From JABFWF01 sp035539135 (GTDB lineage: Bacteria > Pseudomonadota > Gammaproteobacteria > Xanthomonadales > Xanthomonadaceae), in contig DATLJD010000011.1 of assembly GCA_035539135.1 (NCBI GenBank), positions 1-64,000 on the forward strand: a stretch of DNA of 64,000 nt, in the 5' to 3' direction. Positions 8,505 through 16,385 of the stretch are shown here, one piece after another. The translations under genes were made by a program, and so were the position numbers. The notes beneath the pieces are model-generated. The model saw only the letters and a program-made list of their open reading frames with translations. It was not told the origin of the DNA and did no database searches. How positions within the stretch are numbered: position 1 is the stretch's first letter; each line of letters opens with the position of its first letter.

Positions 8505-8769
8505 CTTTCGTCGCAGCCGGTCTCCGAATCGGACTCAACCGGCCGCACGATGGTTCGAATCCATCACGGCCCACCACTCCGGTAAAGAGCAGTCGGTCTC
8601 CGAATCGGCCTCAACCCGCCGCACGATGGTTCGAATCCATCACGGCCCACCACTCCGGCAAAGAGCAGTCGGTCTCCGAATCGGCCTCAAACCCGCCGCA
8701 CGATGGTTCGAATCCGTCACGGCCCACCACCCCGGCGAAGGCAGTCGGTCTTCAAGTCGACTCAACCGC
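8476..8769 (+). repeat. tandem tRNA-Lys 3'-tail repeat array
   Basis: The last 29 bases of tRNA-Lys plus two following bases (8476-8506) recur at 8548-8578 and 8624-8654 without change. They recur again at 8701-8731 with two changes. The periods are 72, 76 and 77 bp, close to one tRNA length. Each tail carries the whole T arm, the 3' acceptor strand and CCA. The change in the last copy (A to G at 8716) turns a T-A pair of the T stem into a G-U-type pair, so the hairpin survives. The spacers of 41-46 bp are also related (shared GGTCTCCGAATCGG). A fourth, degraded spacer ends near 8769. The layout resembles the rtT repeats behind E. coli tyrT. Confidence 0.9.
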
Positions 8770-8897
8770 TGGCGCCTGTGGTTTCCGATGCGCCCGACGA
8801 TCCCCCGGCGCGCGACCCGAGCCACGCGCACGCACGGCTTCGCGCCTCCTTCATCGCCCGGGCGCCGACCATGGGCCGCCCGGCATGCGAGACGACG

Positions 8898-9209
8898 ATG
8901 TACCAGCTCGGCGACATCCACCTGCGGCTGGAGGCGGTGACGATGGTGCGCCCGGTGCATCCGCTGCTGGGGCATGACGGCGTGTACGGCTTCGACGTGA
9001 TCGTCGGCGGTCATACCTACACGGCGAAGTACCTCGATGCCGGGCAGGCGCGGCTGGCGCACGCGCGGCTGCTGGCCGCGCTGGGCGGGGCGAGCGTGCC
9101 GGAGGCCGTGCGCGTGGAGACGCCGCTGCCGGCGCCGCCGGCCCGCGCGCGGCCAGCCGCGACGCCGGCCTCGAAACGGCCCGGATCCGGAGCCGCGCGC
9201 CGCCGCTGA
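8898..9209 (+). CDS. hypothetical protein, small, unknown function
   Basis: I do not recognise this 103 aa product. The first 60 residues look like a compact beta-alpha fold (MYQLGDIHLRLEAVTMV, then YGFDVIVGGHTYTAKYL and an alanine-rich helix). The tail is Pro/Ala/Arg-rich and basic. No signal peptide, membrane segment or cysteine cluster is present. The ATG at 8898 is preceded by a weak GAGACG; an in-frame ATG at 8871 would add nine residues. Longer starts would run into the tRNA-tail repeats and are not credible. It is convergent with the LysR gene. Confidence 0.5.
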   Translation: MYQLGDIHLRLEAVTMVRPVHPLLGHDGVYGFDVIVGGHTYTAKYLDAGQARLAHARLLAALGGASVPEAVRVETPLPAPPARARPAATPASKRPGSGAARRR

Positions 9210-9231
9210 ATCCGGGCGGGTTTGCGTTGCG

Positions 9232-10188
9232 TCAGCGGTGTTTCCTGCCGGTGCGGCGCGCCGCGCCATCGGCCGTCGCCGGCGCATGAGTCGCGTCCTC
9301 CGCACGTTGCAGATCGAGAAACGTCTGCAGCGCGGGCAAGCGGGCGCGGTCATGGAGTTCCAGGCGGTACAGCGGGCGTGAGGGGCCGGCGCCGGGGCCG
9401 AAGCGCACGGCGTGCAGGCGGCCGGCGGCGATCGGGTCCTCGACCACGGCGGCCGGCAGCAGGGCGATGCCGGCGCCGTGCGCGACCGCGCGGGCGATGC
9501 CTTCGTTGCTGCCGAGGGTGAGCACGCGTGCCGGCGCGATGCCGTGCTCGGCGAGCAGGGCGTCGGCGGCCTGGCGGGTGCCGGAGCCCTGTTCGCGCAG
9601 CAGCCAGGTTTGCGCGGCCAGCACGGCGACCGTGGGCCGGCGCGGCGTGGCCAGCGCGGAGCCGGCGGCGACGACGACGCGCAGCGGCTCGCGCTGCCAC
9701 AGGGTGCTGGCGATGCGCGGATCGCCGACCTCGCCCTCGACGAAGGCGACGTCGACCTCGCAGTCCACCAGCGCCTGGCCGATCTCGCGGGTGTTGCCGA
9801 CCGCCAGCGCCAGGTCGATGCCCGGGTGGCGGTCGGAGAACGCCGCCAGCGTGCGCGGCAGCCAGTAGCCGGCGACGGTGGTGCTGGCGCCGATCCGAAG
9901 CCGCCCGCGGCGCAGGGCGCGGCGGTCGCGCACCTCCTCGGCGGCCAGGCGCTCCATCGCGAAGATGCCGCGCGCGTGCGCGTACAGCGCCTGGCCGTGC
10001 TCGGTCAGGGCGATGCCGCGCTGGCCGCGGCCGCGTTCGAGCAAGGGCAGGTCGAGCTGGTGCTCGAGTTCGCGGATCGCCTTCGACACCGCCGACTGGC
10101 TGACGTGCAGGATCTCGGCGGCGCGCGAGAACCCCTGCTGTTCGACCACGGTGGCGAGCACGCGCAGCAGGTGGAGGTTCATCGGCAT
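9232..10188 (-). CDS. LysR-family transcriptional regulator, YeiE-like
   Basis: This 318 aa regulator has an N-terminal winged helix-turn-helix (about residues 3-62; FSRAAEILHVSQSAVSKAI). A type 2 periplasmic-binding-fold effector domain covers about residues 90-295. It is divergent from a YeiH-type transporter, the same pairing as yeiE-yeiH in enterobacteria, so it probably controls that gene and itself. A perfect TATAAT (10212-10217, minus strand) and an inverted repeat over it support autorepression. Starts at 10188 or 10182 (MNLHLLRV) are both possible. The C-terminus is basic and may be poorly conserved. Confidence 0.88.
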   Translation of the reverse strand: MPMNLHLLRVLATVVEQQGFSRAAEILHVSQSAVSKAIRELEHQLDLPLLERGRGQRGIALTEHGQALYAHARGIFAMERLAAEEVRDRRALRRGRLRIGASTTVAGYWLPRTLAAFSDRHPGIDLALAVGNTREIGQALVDCEVDVAFVEGEVGDPRIASTLWQREPLRVVVAAGSALATPRRPTVAVLAAQTWLLREQGSGTRQAADALLAEHGIAPARVLTLGSNEGIARAVAHGAGIALLPAAVVEDPIAAGRLHAVRFGPGAGPSRPLYRLELHDRARLPALQTFLDLQRAEDATHAPATADGAARRTGRKHR

Positions 10189-10194
10189 GAGTCA

Positions 10195-10214
10195 AATTCA
10201 TGTTTGGCGGAATT
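10195..10214. promoter_or_regulatory. LysR-type operator between regulator and yeiH
   Basis: The inverted repeat AATTC (10195-10199), ten bases, GAATT (10210-10214) contains the T-N11-A pattern of LysR boxes. It overlaps the minus-strand -10 TATAAT at 10212-10217 of the LysR gene. It is the only AT-rich patch in the area. Binding here would block the regulator's own promoter and could control yeiH on the other side. Confidence 0.6.
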
Positions 10215-10278
10215 ATATGCATTGGAATCCCGTGGGCGCCGGCGCCAGCATGGCGGCTTCGCGACCCCGGGCCGTGCC

Positions 10279-11328
10279 GTGAGCAGCGTCGAAGCCTCCC
10301 TGTCCCTGCCGCTGCCGCGGCGCCCCTCGTTCCTGCCCGGGCTGGCGCTGGTCGGCGCGATCGCCGCCGCCGCCACCTGGGCCGCCGGCCTGCCGGCGGT
10401 GCAGGGCCTGGGCCTGAGCGCGCTGACCCTGGCGATCGTGGTCGGCATCGCGCTCGGCAACACCGCGTTTCCGGCGGTCGCCACGCAGACCGCGGCCGGC
10501 GTCGACTTCGCCAAGGCGATGCTGCTGCGCACCGGCATCGTGCTGTACGGCTTCCGCATCACCTTCCAGGACATCGCCGCCGTCGGCGTGGCCGGCGTGG
10601 TCATCGACGTGCTGATGATGGCGTCGGTGTTCGCGCTCGCCGTGCAGGTCGGCACCCGCGTCCTGCGCATGGACCGGCAGACCGCGATGCTGATCGGCGC
10701 CGGCGCCTCGGTGTGCGGCGCGGCGGCGGTGATGGCGGCCGAACCGGTGGTGCGCGCGCAGGCGCACAAGGTGTCGGTGGCGGTCGCCACGGTGGTGGTG
10801 TTCGGGACCACCGGCATGTTCCTGTATCCGCTGCTGTTTCCGCACCTGGGGCTGTCGGAACACGCCTACGGCGTGTTCGCGGGCTCGACCATCCACGAGG
10901 TGGCGCAGGTGGTGGTCGCCGGGCGCGCGGTCGGCGAGGCGGCGGCGAGCGCGGCGGTGATCGAGAAGATGCTGCGGGTGATGCTGCTGGCGCCGTTCCT
11001 GCTGCTGTTGTCGCTCGGCCTGCGTCGCGGCGCGGCGAACGACGAGGGCGGCCGCGCGAAGATCAACGTGCCGTGGTTCGCGGTGCTGTTCGTCGCGGTG
11101 GCGGCGTTCAATTCGCTGCACCTGCTGCCGGCGGCCTGGGTGCAGGCGATCCTGCAGCTGGACGCCTTCCTGCTGGCGATGGCGATGGCCGCGCTCGGCC
11201 TGCGCACCCAGGCGTCGGCGATCCGCCAGGCGGGCGCGCAGCCGCTGCTGCTGGCCGCGATCCTGTTCGGCTGGCTGGTGGTGGGCGGCTTGGCGATCAA
11301 CCTCGGCGTCGCGCGGCTGTTCGCCTGA
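10279..11328 (+). CDS. yeiH: YeiH-family putative sulfate/sulfonate exporter
   Basis: This is a 349 aa integral membrane protein of the UPF0324 (YeiH) family with about ten hydrophobic helices. The GTG at 10279 is the only start in frame that leaves a short hydrophilic N-terminus before the first helix. Family-typical segments are GLSALTLAIVVGIALGN, GAGASVCGAAAVMAAEPV and GVFAGSTIHEVAQVV. The substrate is not proven for most members; sulfate export is the usual annotation. It is divergent from the LysR regulator. It ends 25 bases before the convergent recQ. Confidence 0.85.
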   Translation: MSSVEASLSLPLPRRPSFLPGLALVGAIAAAATWAAGLPAVQGLGLSALTLAIVVGIALGNTAFPAVATQTAAGVDFAKAMLLRTGIVLYGFRITFQDIAAVGVAGVVIDVLMMASVFALAVQVGTRVLRMDRQTAMLIGAGASVCGAAAVMAAEPVVRAQAHKVSVAVATVVVFGTTGMFLYPLLFPHLGLSEHAYGVFAGSTIHEVAQVVVAGRAVGEAAASAAVIEKMLRVMLLAPFLLLLSLGLRRGAANDEGGRAKINVPWFAVLFVAVAAFNSLHLLPAAWVQAILQLDAFLLAMAMAALGLRTQASAIRQAGAQPLLLAAILFGWLVVGGLAINLGVARLFA

Positions 11329-11353
11329 TCCGCGTGCGACCAGTCCGCGCCGC

Positions 11354-13156
11354 TCAGGCGGCGCGCGCCAGCGCCGCCAGCACCGCCTCGCCGTAGCGTT
11401 CCAGCTTGCCGGCGCCGACGCCGCTGATGCCGGCCAGCGCGTCGGTGTCCCGCGGCCGCGCCAGCGCGATCGCGCGCAGCGTGCTGTCGTGGAAGATCAC
11501 GTAGGCGGGCACGTTCTGCGCGCGCGCGGCCTCCGCGCGCCAGGCGCGCAGGGCCTCGAAGCGCGGCAACGCCTCCGGCGGCAGTTCGGGCGGTGCGGCG
11601 ACGGCGTCCCCGCCGCGCTCGCGGCGCGCCTTGCGCGGCGGATCCGCGCGCAGCGACAACGTGCGCTCGCCGCGCAGGACGGCGGCGCTGGCGGCGGTCA
11701 GGCGCAGCGCGCCGTGGCCCTCGACGTCGGCTTCCAGCAGGCCCATCGCGACCAGCTGGCGGAACACGCTGCGCCACTGCTTCGCGTCGAGCTCCGTGCC
11801 GATGCCGTAGGTGCTCAGCTGGTCGTGGCCGAACTGGCGCACCTTGGCGGTGTCCGCGCCGCGCAGGATGTCGACGAGGTGCGCCGCGCCGAAGCGCTGG
11901 CCGGTGCGGTACACGCACGACAGCGCCTTGCGCGCGGCCTCGGTGCCGTCCCAGCTCTGCGGCGGCGCCTGGCAGTTGTCGCAGTTGCCGCAGTCGCCGG
12001 GATGCGCTTCGCCGAAGTAGGCGAGCAGGGTCTGGCGGCGGCAGCCGGTGGATTCGCAGTAGCCGATCAGCGCGTCGAGCTTGCGCCGTTCCAGCCGCTT
12101 GCGGTCCTCGCCGGCTTCGCCTTCCTCGATCATGCGGCCGAGCAGCACCGCGTCGCCGAGGCCGTAGGCCAGCCATGCCTCGGCGGGTTCGCCGTCGCGG
12201 CCGGCGCGTCCGGTTTCCTGGTAATAGCCTTCCATCGACTTGGGCAGGTCGGTGTGCGCGACGAAGCGCACGTCCGGCTTGTCGATGCCCATGCCGAACG
12301 CGATCGTCGCCACCATCACCACGCCGTCCTCGCGCAGGAAGCGGCGCTGGTGCGCGGCGCGAACCGCCGCGTCGAGGCCGGCGTGGTAGGGCAAGGCGAC
12401 GATCCCGCGCTCGGCGAGGAAGGCGGCGGTGGCCTCCACCTTGCGCCGCGACAGGCAGTAGACGATGCCGCTGTCGCCGCGGTGGGCGGCGAGGAAGTCG
12501 AGCAACTGGCGCTTGCCGTCGTGCTTGGGCACGACCGTGTAGCGGATGTTGGGCCGGTCGAAGGAGCTGACGAACTGGCGCGCCGCGTGCAGCGCCAGGC
12601 GCTCGACGATCTCGTTGCGGGTCGGCGCGTCGGCGGTCGCGGTCAGGGCGATCCGCGGCACGTCCGGCCAGCGTTCGTGCAGCAGGGTCAGCTCGCGGTA
12701 TTCCGGGCGGAAGTCGTGGCCCCACTGCGAGACGCAGTGCGCCTCGTCGATCGCGAACAGGGCGAGCCGGCTGCGTTCCAGCAGCGACAGGAAGCGCGAC
12801 GTCAGCAGGCGTTCGGGCGCGACGTACAGCAGGTCGAGTTCGCCCGCCAGAAGCTGGCGCTCGACGACGTCCGCCTCCGCCGCCGACAACGTGGAATTCA
12901 GGAACGCCGCGCGCACGCCGAGCTGGCGCAGCGCCTCGACCTGGTCCTGCATCAGCGCGATCAGTGGCGACACCACGATCGCGGTCCCTTCGCGCAGGAG
13001 CGCCGGCAGCTGGTAGCACAGCGACTTGCCGCCGCCGGTGGGCATCAACACCAGCGCGTCGCCGCCCGCGGCGACGTGGTCCACGATCGCCGCCTGTTCG
13101 CCGCGGAAGGCCTCGTAGCCGAAGACGTGGCGGAGCTGGGCGAGCGCGTCGGACAT
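11354..13156 (-). CDS. recQ: ATP-dependent DNA helicase RecQ
   Basis: RecQ is a 3'-5' superfamily 2 helicase acting in RecF recombination and fork repair. The 600 aa protein has all expected parts. The Walker A PTGGGKS is at residues 39-45, with DEAH and the aromatic-rich loop DEAHCVSQWGHDFRP around residue 135. A second RecA-like domain, a zinc site with four cysteines (about residues 365-395), an RQC winged helix and a C-terminal HRDC domain (about residues 525-600) complete it. TACCCT ends six bases before the ATG, suggesting a leaderless transcript. The gene is convergent with yeiH. Confidence 0.96.
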   Translation of the reverse strand: MSDALAQLRHVFGYEAFRGEQAAIVDHVAAGGDALVLMPTGGGKSLCYQLPALLREGTAIVVSPLIALMQDQVEALRQLGVRAAFLNSTLSAAEADVVERQLLAGELDLLYVAPERLLTSRFLSLLERSRLALFAIDEAHCVSQWGHDFRPEYRELTLLHERWPDVPRIALTATADAPTRNEIVERLALHAARQFVSSFDRPNIRYTVVPKHDGKRQLLDFLAAHRGDSGIVYCLSRRKVEATAAFLAERGIVALPYHAGLDAAVRAAHQRRFLREDGVVMVATIAFGMGIDKPDVRFVAHTDLPKSMEGYYQETGRAGRDGEPAEAWLAYGLGDAVLLGRMIEEGEAGEDRKRLERRKLDALIGYCESTGCRRQTLLAYFGEAHPGDCGNCDNCQAPPQSWDGTEAARKALSCVYRTGQRFGAAHLVDILRGADTAKVRQFGHDQLSTYGIGTELDAKQWRSVFRQLVAMGLLEADVEGHGALRLTAASAAVLRGERTLSLRADPPRKARRERGGDAVAAPPELPPEALPRFEALRAWRAEAARAQNVPAYVIFHDSTLRAIALARPRDTDALAGISGVGAGKLERYGEAVLAALARAA

Positions 13157-13304
13157 GCGGCTAGGGTAGCAACCGCGTCAAGCCGGGCCGTAGGAAAAAC
13201 CCGCGTCGACGGCGGGGAAGCGGCGTCCGGCCGCAGCAGCCGGAAAAGCTGGTCCGGCCCCGGAGAGCACCGCCCCGATCCGCGCCGGCGCCACGCGCTG
13301 GAGG

Positions 13305-13310
13305 CATACT
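13305..13310 (+). promoter_or_regulatory. -10-like element directly before the Rieske gene
   Basis: CATACT ends six bases before the ATG at 13317 and there is no Shine-Dalgarno sequence, so transcription may start at the ATG. No -35 match is seen at 17 bp. This is one of seven genes in the window with the same spacing. Confidence 0.35.
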
Positions 13311-13316
13311 GCACCG

Positions 13317-14396
13317 ATGGACATTCCAGCCGACCTCGCCCCGCAGCCCCTGGACCACGCCACCGCCCTGCCGGCCCGCTTCTACGCCGATCCGGCGTAC
13401 GTCGCGGTGGACCGCCAGCGCATCTTCGACCGCGGCTGGCAGCTGGTCGCACACGTGTGCCAGCTGCGCGAGGCGGGCGACCACGTCATCGCCGACTTCG
13501 CCGGCCTGCCGGTGATCGCGGTGCGCGGCGGCGACGGCGTGATCCGGGTCATGCACAACGTCTGCCGGCACCGCGCAGGGCCGATCGCCAGTTGCGACGG
13601 GCTCGCGGCGAAGTCGCTGCGCTGCCGCTACCACGGCTGGACCTACACCCTCGACGGCACCCTGCGCTCGGCGCCGGAAATGGGCACGGCGCCCGATTTC
13701 GTTCCGTCCGACGTGCGCCTGCCGCAGCTCGCGGTGCGGGTGTGGCAGGGATTGGTGTTCGCCGCCGTGGACCCGGCCAACGCGCCGGACTTCGAGGCCT
13801 TCGTCGCCGGCATCGATGCCCGCCTCGGCGCGAACCGGCACCTGGAACGCTACGGCCACCACCACCGGGTCGGCTACGACGTCGCCTGCAACTGGAAGGT
13901 GTACGTCGACAACTACCTCGAGGGCTACCACGTCCCGCACATCCACCCGGGGCTGAACAAGCTGCTCGACTACCGCAGCTACATCACCGAGACGGCCGAG
14001 TGGTACTCCTACCAGTTCAGCCCGCTGGAGAGCGGCGACGGCCTGTACGGCGACGGCGACGCGCTGTACTACTGGATGTGGCCCAACACCATGCTCAACA
14101 TCCTGCCCGGCCGCCTGCAGACCAACCGGGTGGTGCCGAAGGGCATCGACCGCTGCCGGGTGGAGTTCGACTTCTACTACGCGCCTGACGAGTCCGAGGA
14201 GGCCGCGCAGCGCCGCCTCAACGACCTGCGCTTCAGCGACGAGGTGCAGGTCGAGGACCTGACCATCTGCGAGGACGTGCAGCGCGGGCTGGCCTCGGGC
14301 TCGTATGCGGCGGGCCGGCTCAACCCGCTGCGCGAGAACGCGGTGCACCACTTCCACGAACTGCTGCGACGCGTGTACCGCGAGGCGCAGGGCTGA
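13317..14396 (+). CDS. Rieske non-heme iron oxygenase, alpha subunit
   Basis: This is a 359 aa aromatic-ring-hydroxylating-dioxygenase-type oxygenase. The Rieske [2Fe-2S] ligands are in CRHRAG (about residue 82) and CRYHGW (about residue 102). The catalytic domain carries the mononuclear iron site DNYLEGYHVPHIHPG (about residues 198-212), with the conserved bridging acidic residue and two His ligands. Overall it resembles choline/carnitine- or betaine-type monooxygenases rather than two-subunit dioxygenases. No reductase or ferredoxin gene is adjacent, so electron donors must come from elsewhere. It is followed after five bases by a GFA-family gene and then an amino-acid permease. The substrate is unknown. 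Confidence 0.85.
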   Translation: MDIPADLAPQPLDHATALPARFYADPAYVAVDRQRIFDRGWQLVAHVCQLREAGDHVIADFAGLPVIAVRGGDGVIRVMHNVCRHRAGPIASCDGLAAKSLRCRYHGWTYTLDGTLRSAPEMGTAPDFVPSDVRLPQLAVRVWQGLVFAAVDPANAPDFEAFVAGIDARLGANRHLERYGHHHRVGYDVACNWKVYVDNYLEGYHVPHIHPGLNKLLDYRSYITETAEWYSYQFSPLESGDGLYGDGDALYYWMWPNTMLNILPGRLQTNRVVPKGIDRCRVEFDFYYAPDESEEAAQRRLNDLRFSDEVQVEDLTICEDVQRGLASGSYAAGRLNPLRENAVHHFHELLRRVYREAQG

Positions 14397-14401
14397 GCGC
14401 G

Positions 14402-14818
14402 ATGCTGCGCGGCGGCTGCCACTGCGGGAAGCTTGCCGTCGAACTTGCCACCACGCAGCCCGCCGCGGAGCTGCGGCCGCGCGCCTGCGACTGCGCTTTC
14501 TGCCGCAAGCACGGCGCGGCCTGGCTGTCCGACGCGGCGGGCGAACTGGTCGTGCGCGCGCGTCCCGGCGATGCCGTGCATGCGTACCGGCAGGGCAGCG
14601 GCCAGGCCGACTTCCTGCTGTGCGGCGACTGCGGCGTGCTGGTCGCGGTGGTCTGCGAGGATGCCACGGGGCTGCGCGGCGCGGTCAACGCGACCTGCCT
14701 GGAGGACGCGCCGGCGTTCGCGCAGGCGCAGACCGTGTCGCCGCAACGGCTGGTCGCCGCCGACAAGCGCGCGCGCTGGCTGCAGGTGTGGTCCCCGGCG
14801 CGGATCGAGCGCGGGTGA
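14402..14818 (+). CDS. GFA / CENP-V family zinc protein
   Basis: This 138 aa protein belongs to the glutathione-dependent formaldehyde-activating (GFA) family. The zinc-binding cysteines are visible in GGCHCGKL (residues 4-11), CDCAFCRK (about residues 29-36) and CGDC (about residue 77). The family is annotated for S-hydroxymethylglutathione formation, but activity is doubtful for many members. Its position between a Rieske oxygenase and a permease suggests it might handle formaldehyde from oxidative demethylation; that is inference. It starts five bases after the upstream gene, and its TGA overlaps the GTG of the permease. Confidence 0.85.
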   Translation: MLRGGCHCGKLAVELATTQPAAELRPRACDCAFCRKHGAAWLSDAAGELVVRARPGDAVHAYRQGSGQADFLLCGDCGVLVAVVCEDATGLRGAVNATCLEDAPAFAQAQTVSPQRLVAADKRARWLQVWSPARIERG

Positions 14819-16098
14819 ACGCGGCGCGTCCGCTGGGCCTGTGGGCGGCGATCGCGCTGGTCGTCGGCAACATGATCGGCAGCGGCGTATTCCTGCTGCC
14901 GGCCTCGCTGGCGCCGTACGGCGCCGCCAGCCTGCTCGGCTGGGCGATCACCCTGTGCGGCGCGCTGCTGCTGGCGCTGACCTTCGCCCGCCTGGCGGCG
15001 CGCTGGCCCGACACCGGCGGGCCCTACGTCTACGCGCGCAACGCCTTCGGCGAGCTGGCCGGCTTCGCGGTCGCGTGGAGCTATTGGGTGTCGGTGTGGT
15101 GCGCGAACGCGGCGATCGCGGTCGCCTTCGCCGGCAGCGTCGGCGCGGTGTTCCCGGCGCTCACCGCGACCCCGCTGCGCTCGGCCGGCTGCGCGCTGGG
15201 CGCGCTGTGGCTCTGCAGCGCGGTCAACCTGCTGGGCGCCCGCGAGGCGGGTCGCATGCAGGTGCTGACCACGGTGCTGAAGCTGCTGCCGCTGCTGCTG
15301 TTCGGCGGCATCGCGCTGTGGTGGCTGGACGGCAGCCAGTACGTACCGTTCAACCGCAGCGGCGAGTCGCTGTCGAACGTCACCCAGGCGACCGTCGCGC
15401 TGACGCTGTGGGCCTTCCTCGGGCTGGAGGCGGCGACCATCCCGGCCGGGGCCATCGCCGATCCCGAGCGCACGATCCCGCGCGCGACGGTGCTCGGCAC
15501 GCTGCTCGCGGGCGCCGCGACCATCCTCGCCTGCACCGTGGTGCTCGGCCTGCTGCCCGGCGCCGAACTGGCGCAGTCGCAGGCGCCGATGGCGGACGCA
15601 GCCGCGCGGCTGTGGGGCCCGGCGGCCGGCATCGGGCTGGCGCTGGTCGCCGCGGTGTCCACCTTCGGCGCGCTCAACGGCTGGGTGCTGGTGTCCGCGC
15701 AGGTGCCGCTGGCGGCGGCGCGCGACGGCCTGCTGCCGGCCCGCTTCGCCCGCCTCGACGCGCGCGGTACGCCGGTCTTCGGCATCCTCGCCAGCAGCGT
15801 GCTCGCGACCGGGCTGGTGCTGGCGAACTACAGCCACTCGCTGGTGCAGCTGTTCACCTTCTCGATCCTGCTGTCGACCGCGGCGACCCTGCTGCCCTAC
15901 GTCGTCAGCAGCGCGGCCTGGCTGCGCCGGGGCGGGCCGGGCGGACGGCTGGTGGCGCTGCTGGCGCTGGGCTACAGCCTGTACGCGCTGGCCGGCACCG
16001 GCGCGCAGTCGCTGCTGTGGGGCGGCGCGCTGCTGCTGGCCGGGTTGCCGGTGTTCGCGCTGATGCGCTGGCGGCCGCGGCACCATGCCGGGCGATGA
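14815..16098 (+). CDS. APC-family amino acid / amine permease
   Basis: This 427 aa membrane protein has about twelve hydrophobic helices. The APC signature near the N-terminus (GNMIGSGVFLLPASLAPYG) is close to that of the arginine-agmatine antiporter AdiC. The GTG start at 14815 overlaps the GFA stop (GTGA), placing it in one translational unit with the Rieske oxygenase and GFA genes. It probably imports or exchanges the amino compound used by that oxygenase, but the substrate cannot be read from the sequence. The C-terminus is short and basic. Confidence 0.88.
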   Translation: MNAARPLGLWAAIALVVGNMIGSGVFLLPASLAPYGAASLLGWAITLCGALLLALTFARLAARWPDTGGPYVYARNAFGELAGFAVAWSYWVSVWCANAAIAVAFAGSVGAVFPALTATPLRSAGCALGALWLCSAVNLLGAREAGRMQVLTTVLKLLPLLLFGGIALWWLDGSQYVPFNRSGESLSNVTQATVALTLWAFLGLEAATIPAGAIADPERTIPRATVLGTLLAGAATILACTVVLGLLPGAELAQSQAPMADAAARLWGPAAGIGLALVAAVSTFGALNGWVLVSAQVPLAAARDGLLPARFARLDARGTPVFGILASSVLATGLVLANYSHSLVQLFTFSILLSTAATLLPYVVSSAAWLRRGGPGGRLVALLALGYSLYALAGTGAQSLLWGGALLLAGLPVFALMRWRPRHHAGR

Positions 16099-16129
16099 AC
16101 CGCGCCGGCCCGGCGTCGTCGACGCGCAA

Positions 16130-16158
16130 TTGACGCGTCCCCGCCGCGCGTGGAGAAT
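16130..16158 (+). promoter_or_regulatory. sigma-70 promoter of tRNA-Met
   Basis: TTGACG (16130-16135), a 17-base spacer and GAGAAT (16153-16158) form a good promoter about 40 bases before the tRNA. The following GC-rich discriminator (GCGCGG) is typical of growth-rate-controlled stable RNA genes. Confidence 0.7.
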
Positions 16159-16198
16159 GCGCGGTCCGCCACGGGCGCAGCCCGCAGCGCGGCCCCAT

Positions 16199-16275
16199 GG
16201 CTATGTAGCTCAGCCGGTTAGAGCACAGCACTCATAATGCTGGGGTCGGTGGTTCGAGTCCACCCATAGCCACCA
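16199..16275 (+). tRNA. tRNA-Met, elongator (anticodon CAT)
   Basis: The 77-base gene has acceptor strands GGCTATG and CATAGCC, discriminator A and encoded CCA (16273-16275). The anticodon CAT is at 16233-16235 in the loop CTCATAA. The paired first base and the overall similarity to E. coli elongator tRNA-Met favour elongator over initiator. No tail repeats follow it, in contrast to tRNA-Lys. Confidence 0.96.
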
Positions 16276-16385
16276 TGTCCGCTTTCGTCCTCCGCCTGCG
16301 TTGCGCGCACGGGCGGCTGCGTCGTGCTTGTCCCGTCATGCGGCGCGTGGCAGAGTCGGACGCAGTGCATTACGGAGTCCGCATC

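Noticed and set aside
8476..8731. CRISPR-like array (31-bp repeats with 41-46-bp spacers)
   Set aside because: The repeat is the 3' end of the adjacent tRNA-Lys, the spacers are similar to one another rather than unique, and no cas gene is present.
8476..8769. Integration-site remnants of a genomic island at tRNA-Lys
   Set aside because: Successive integrations would leave unrelated DNA between tail copies. Here the intervening sequences are homologous and there is no integrase, so tandem duplication is more likely.
8366..8977. 203-residue open frame across the tRNA-Lys gene and its tail repeats
   Set aside because: Its repeated DGSNPSRPTTP peptides are just translations of the tRNA tail; it has no ribosome site and covers a structural RNA gene.
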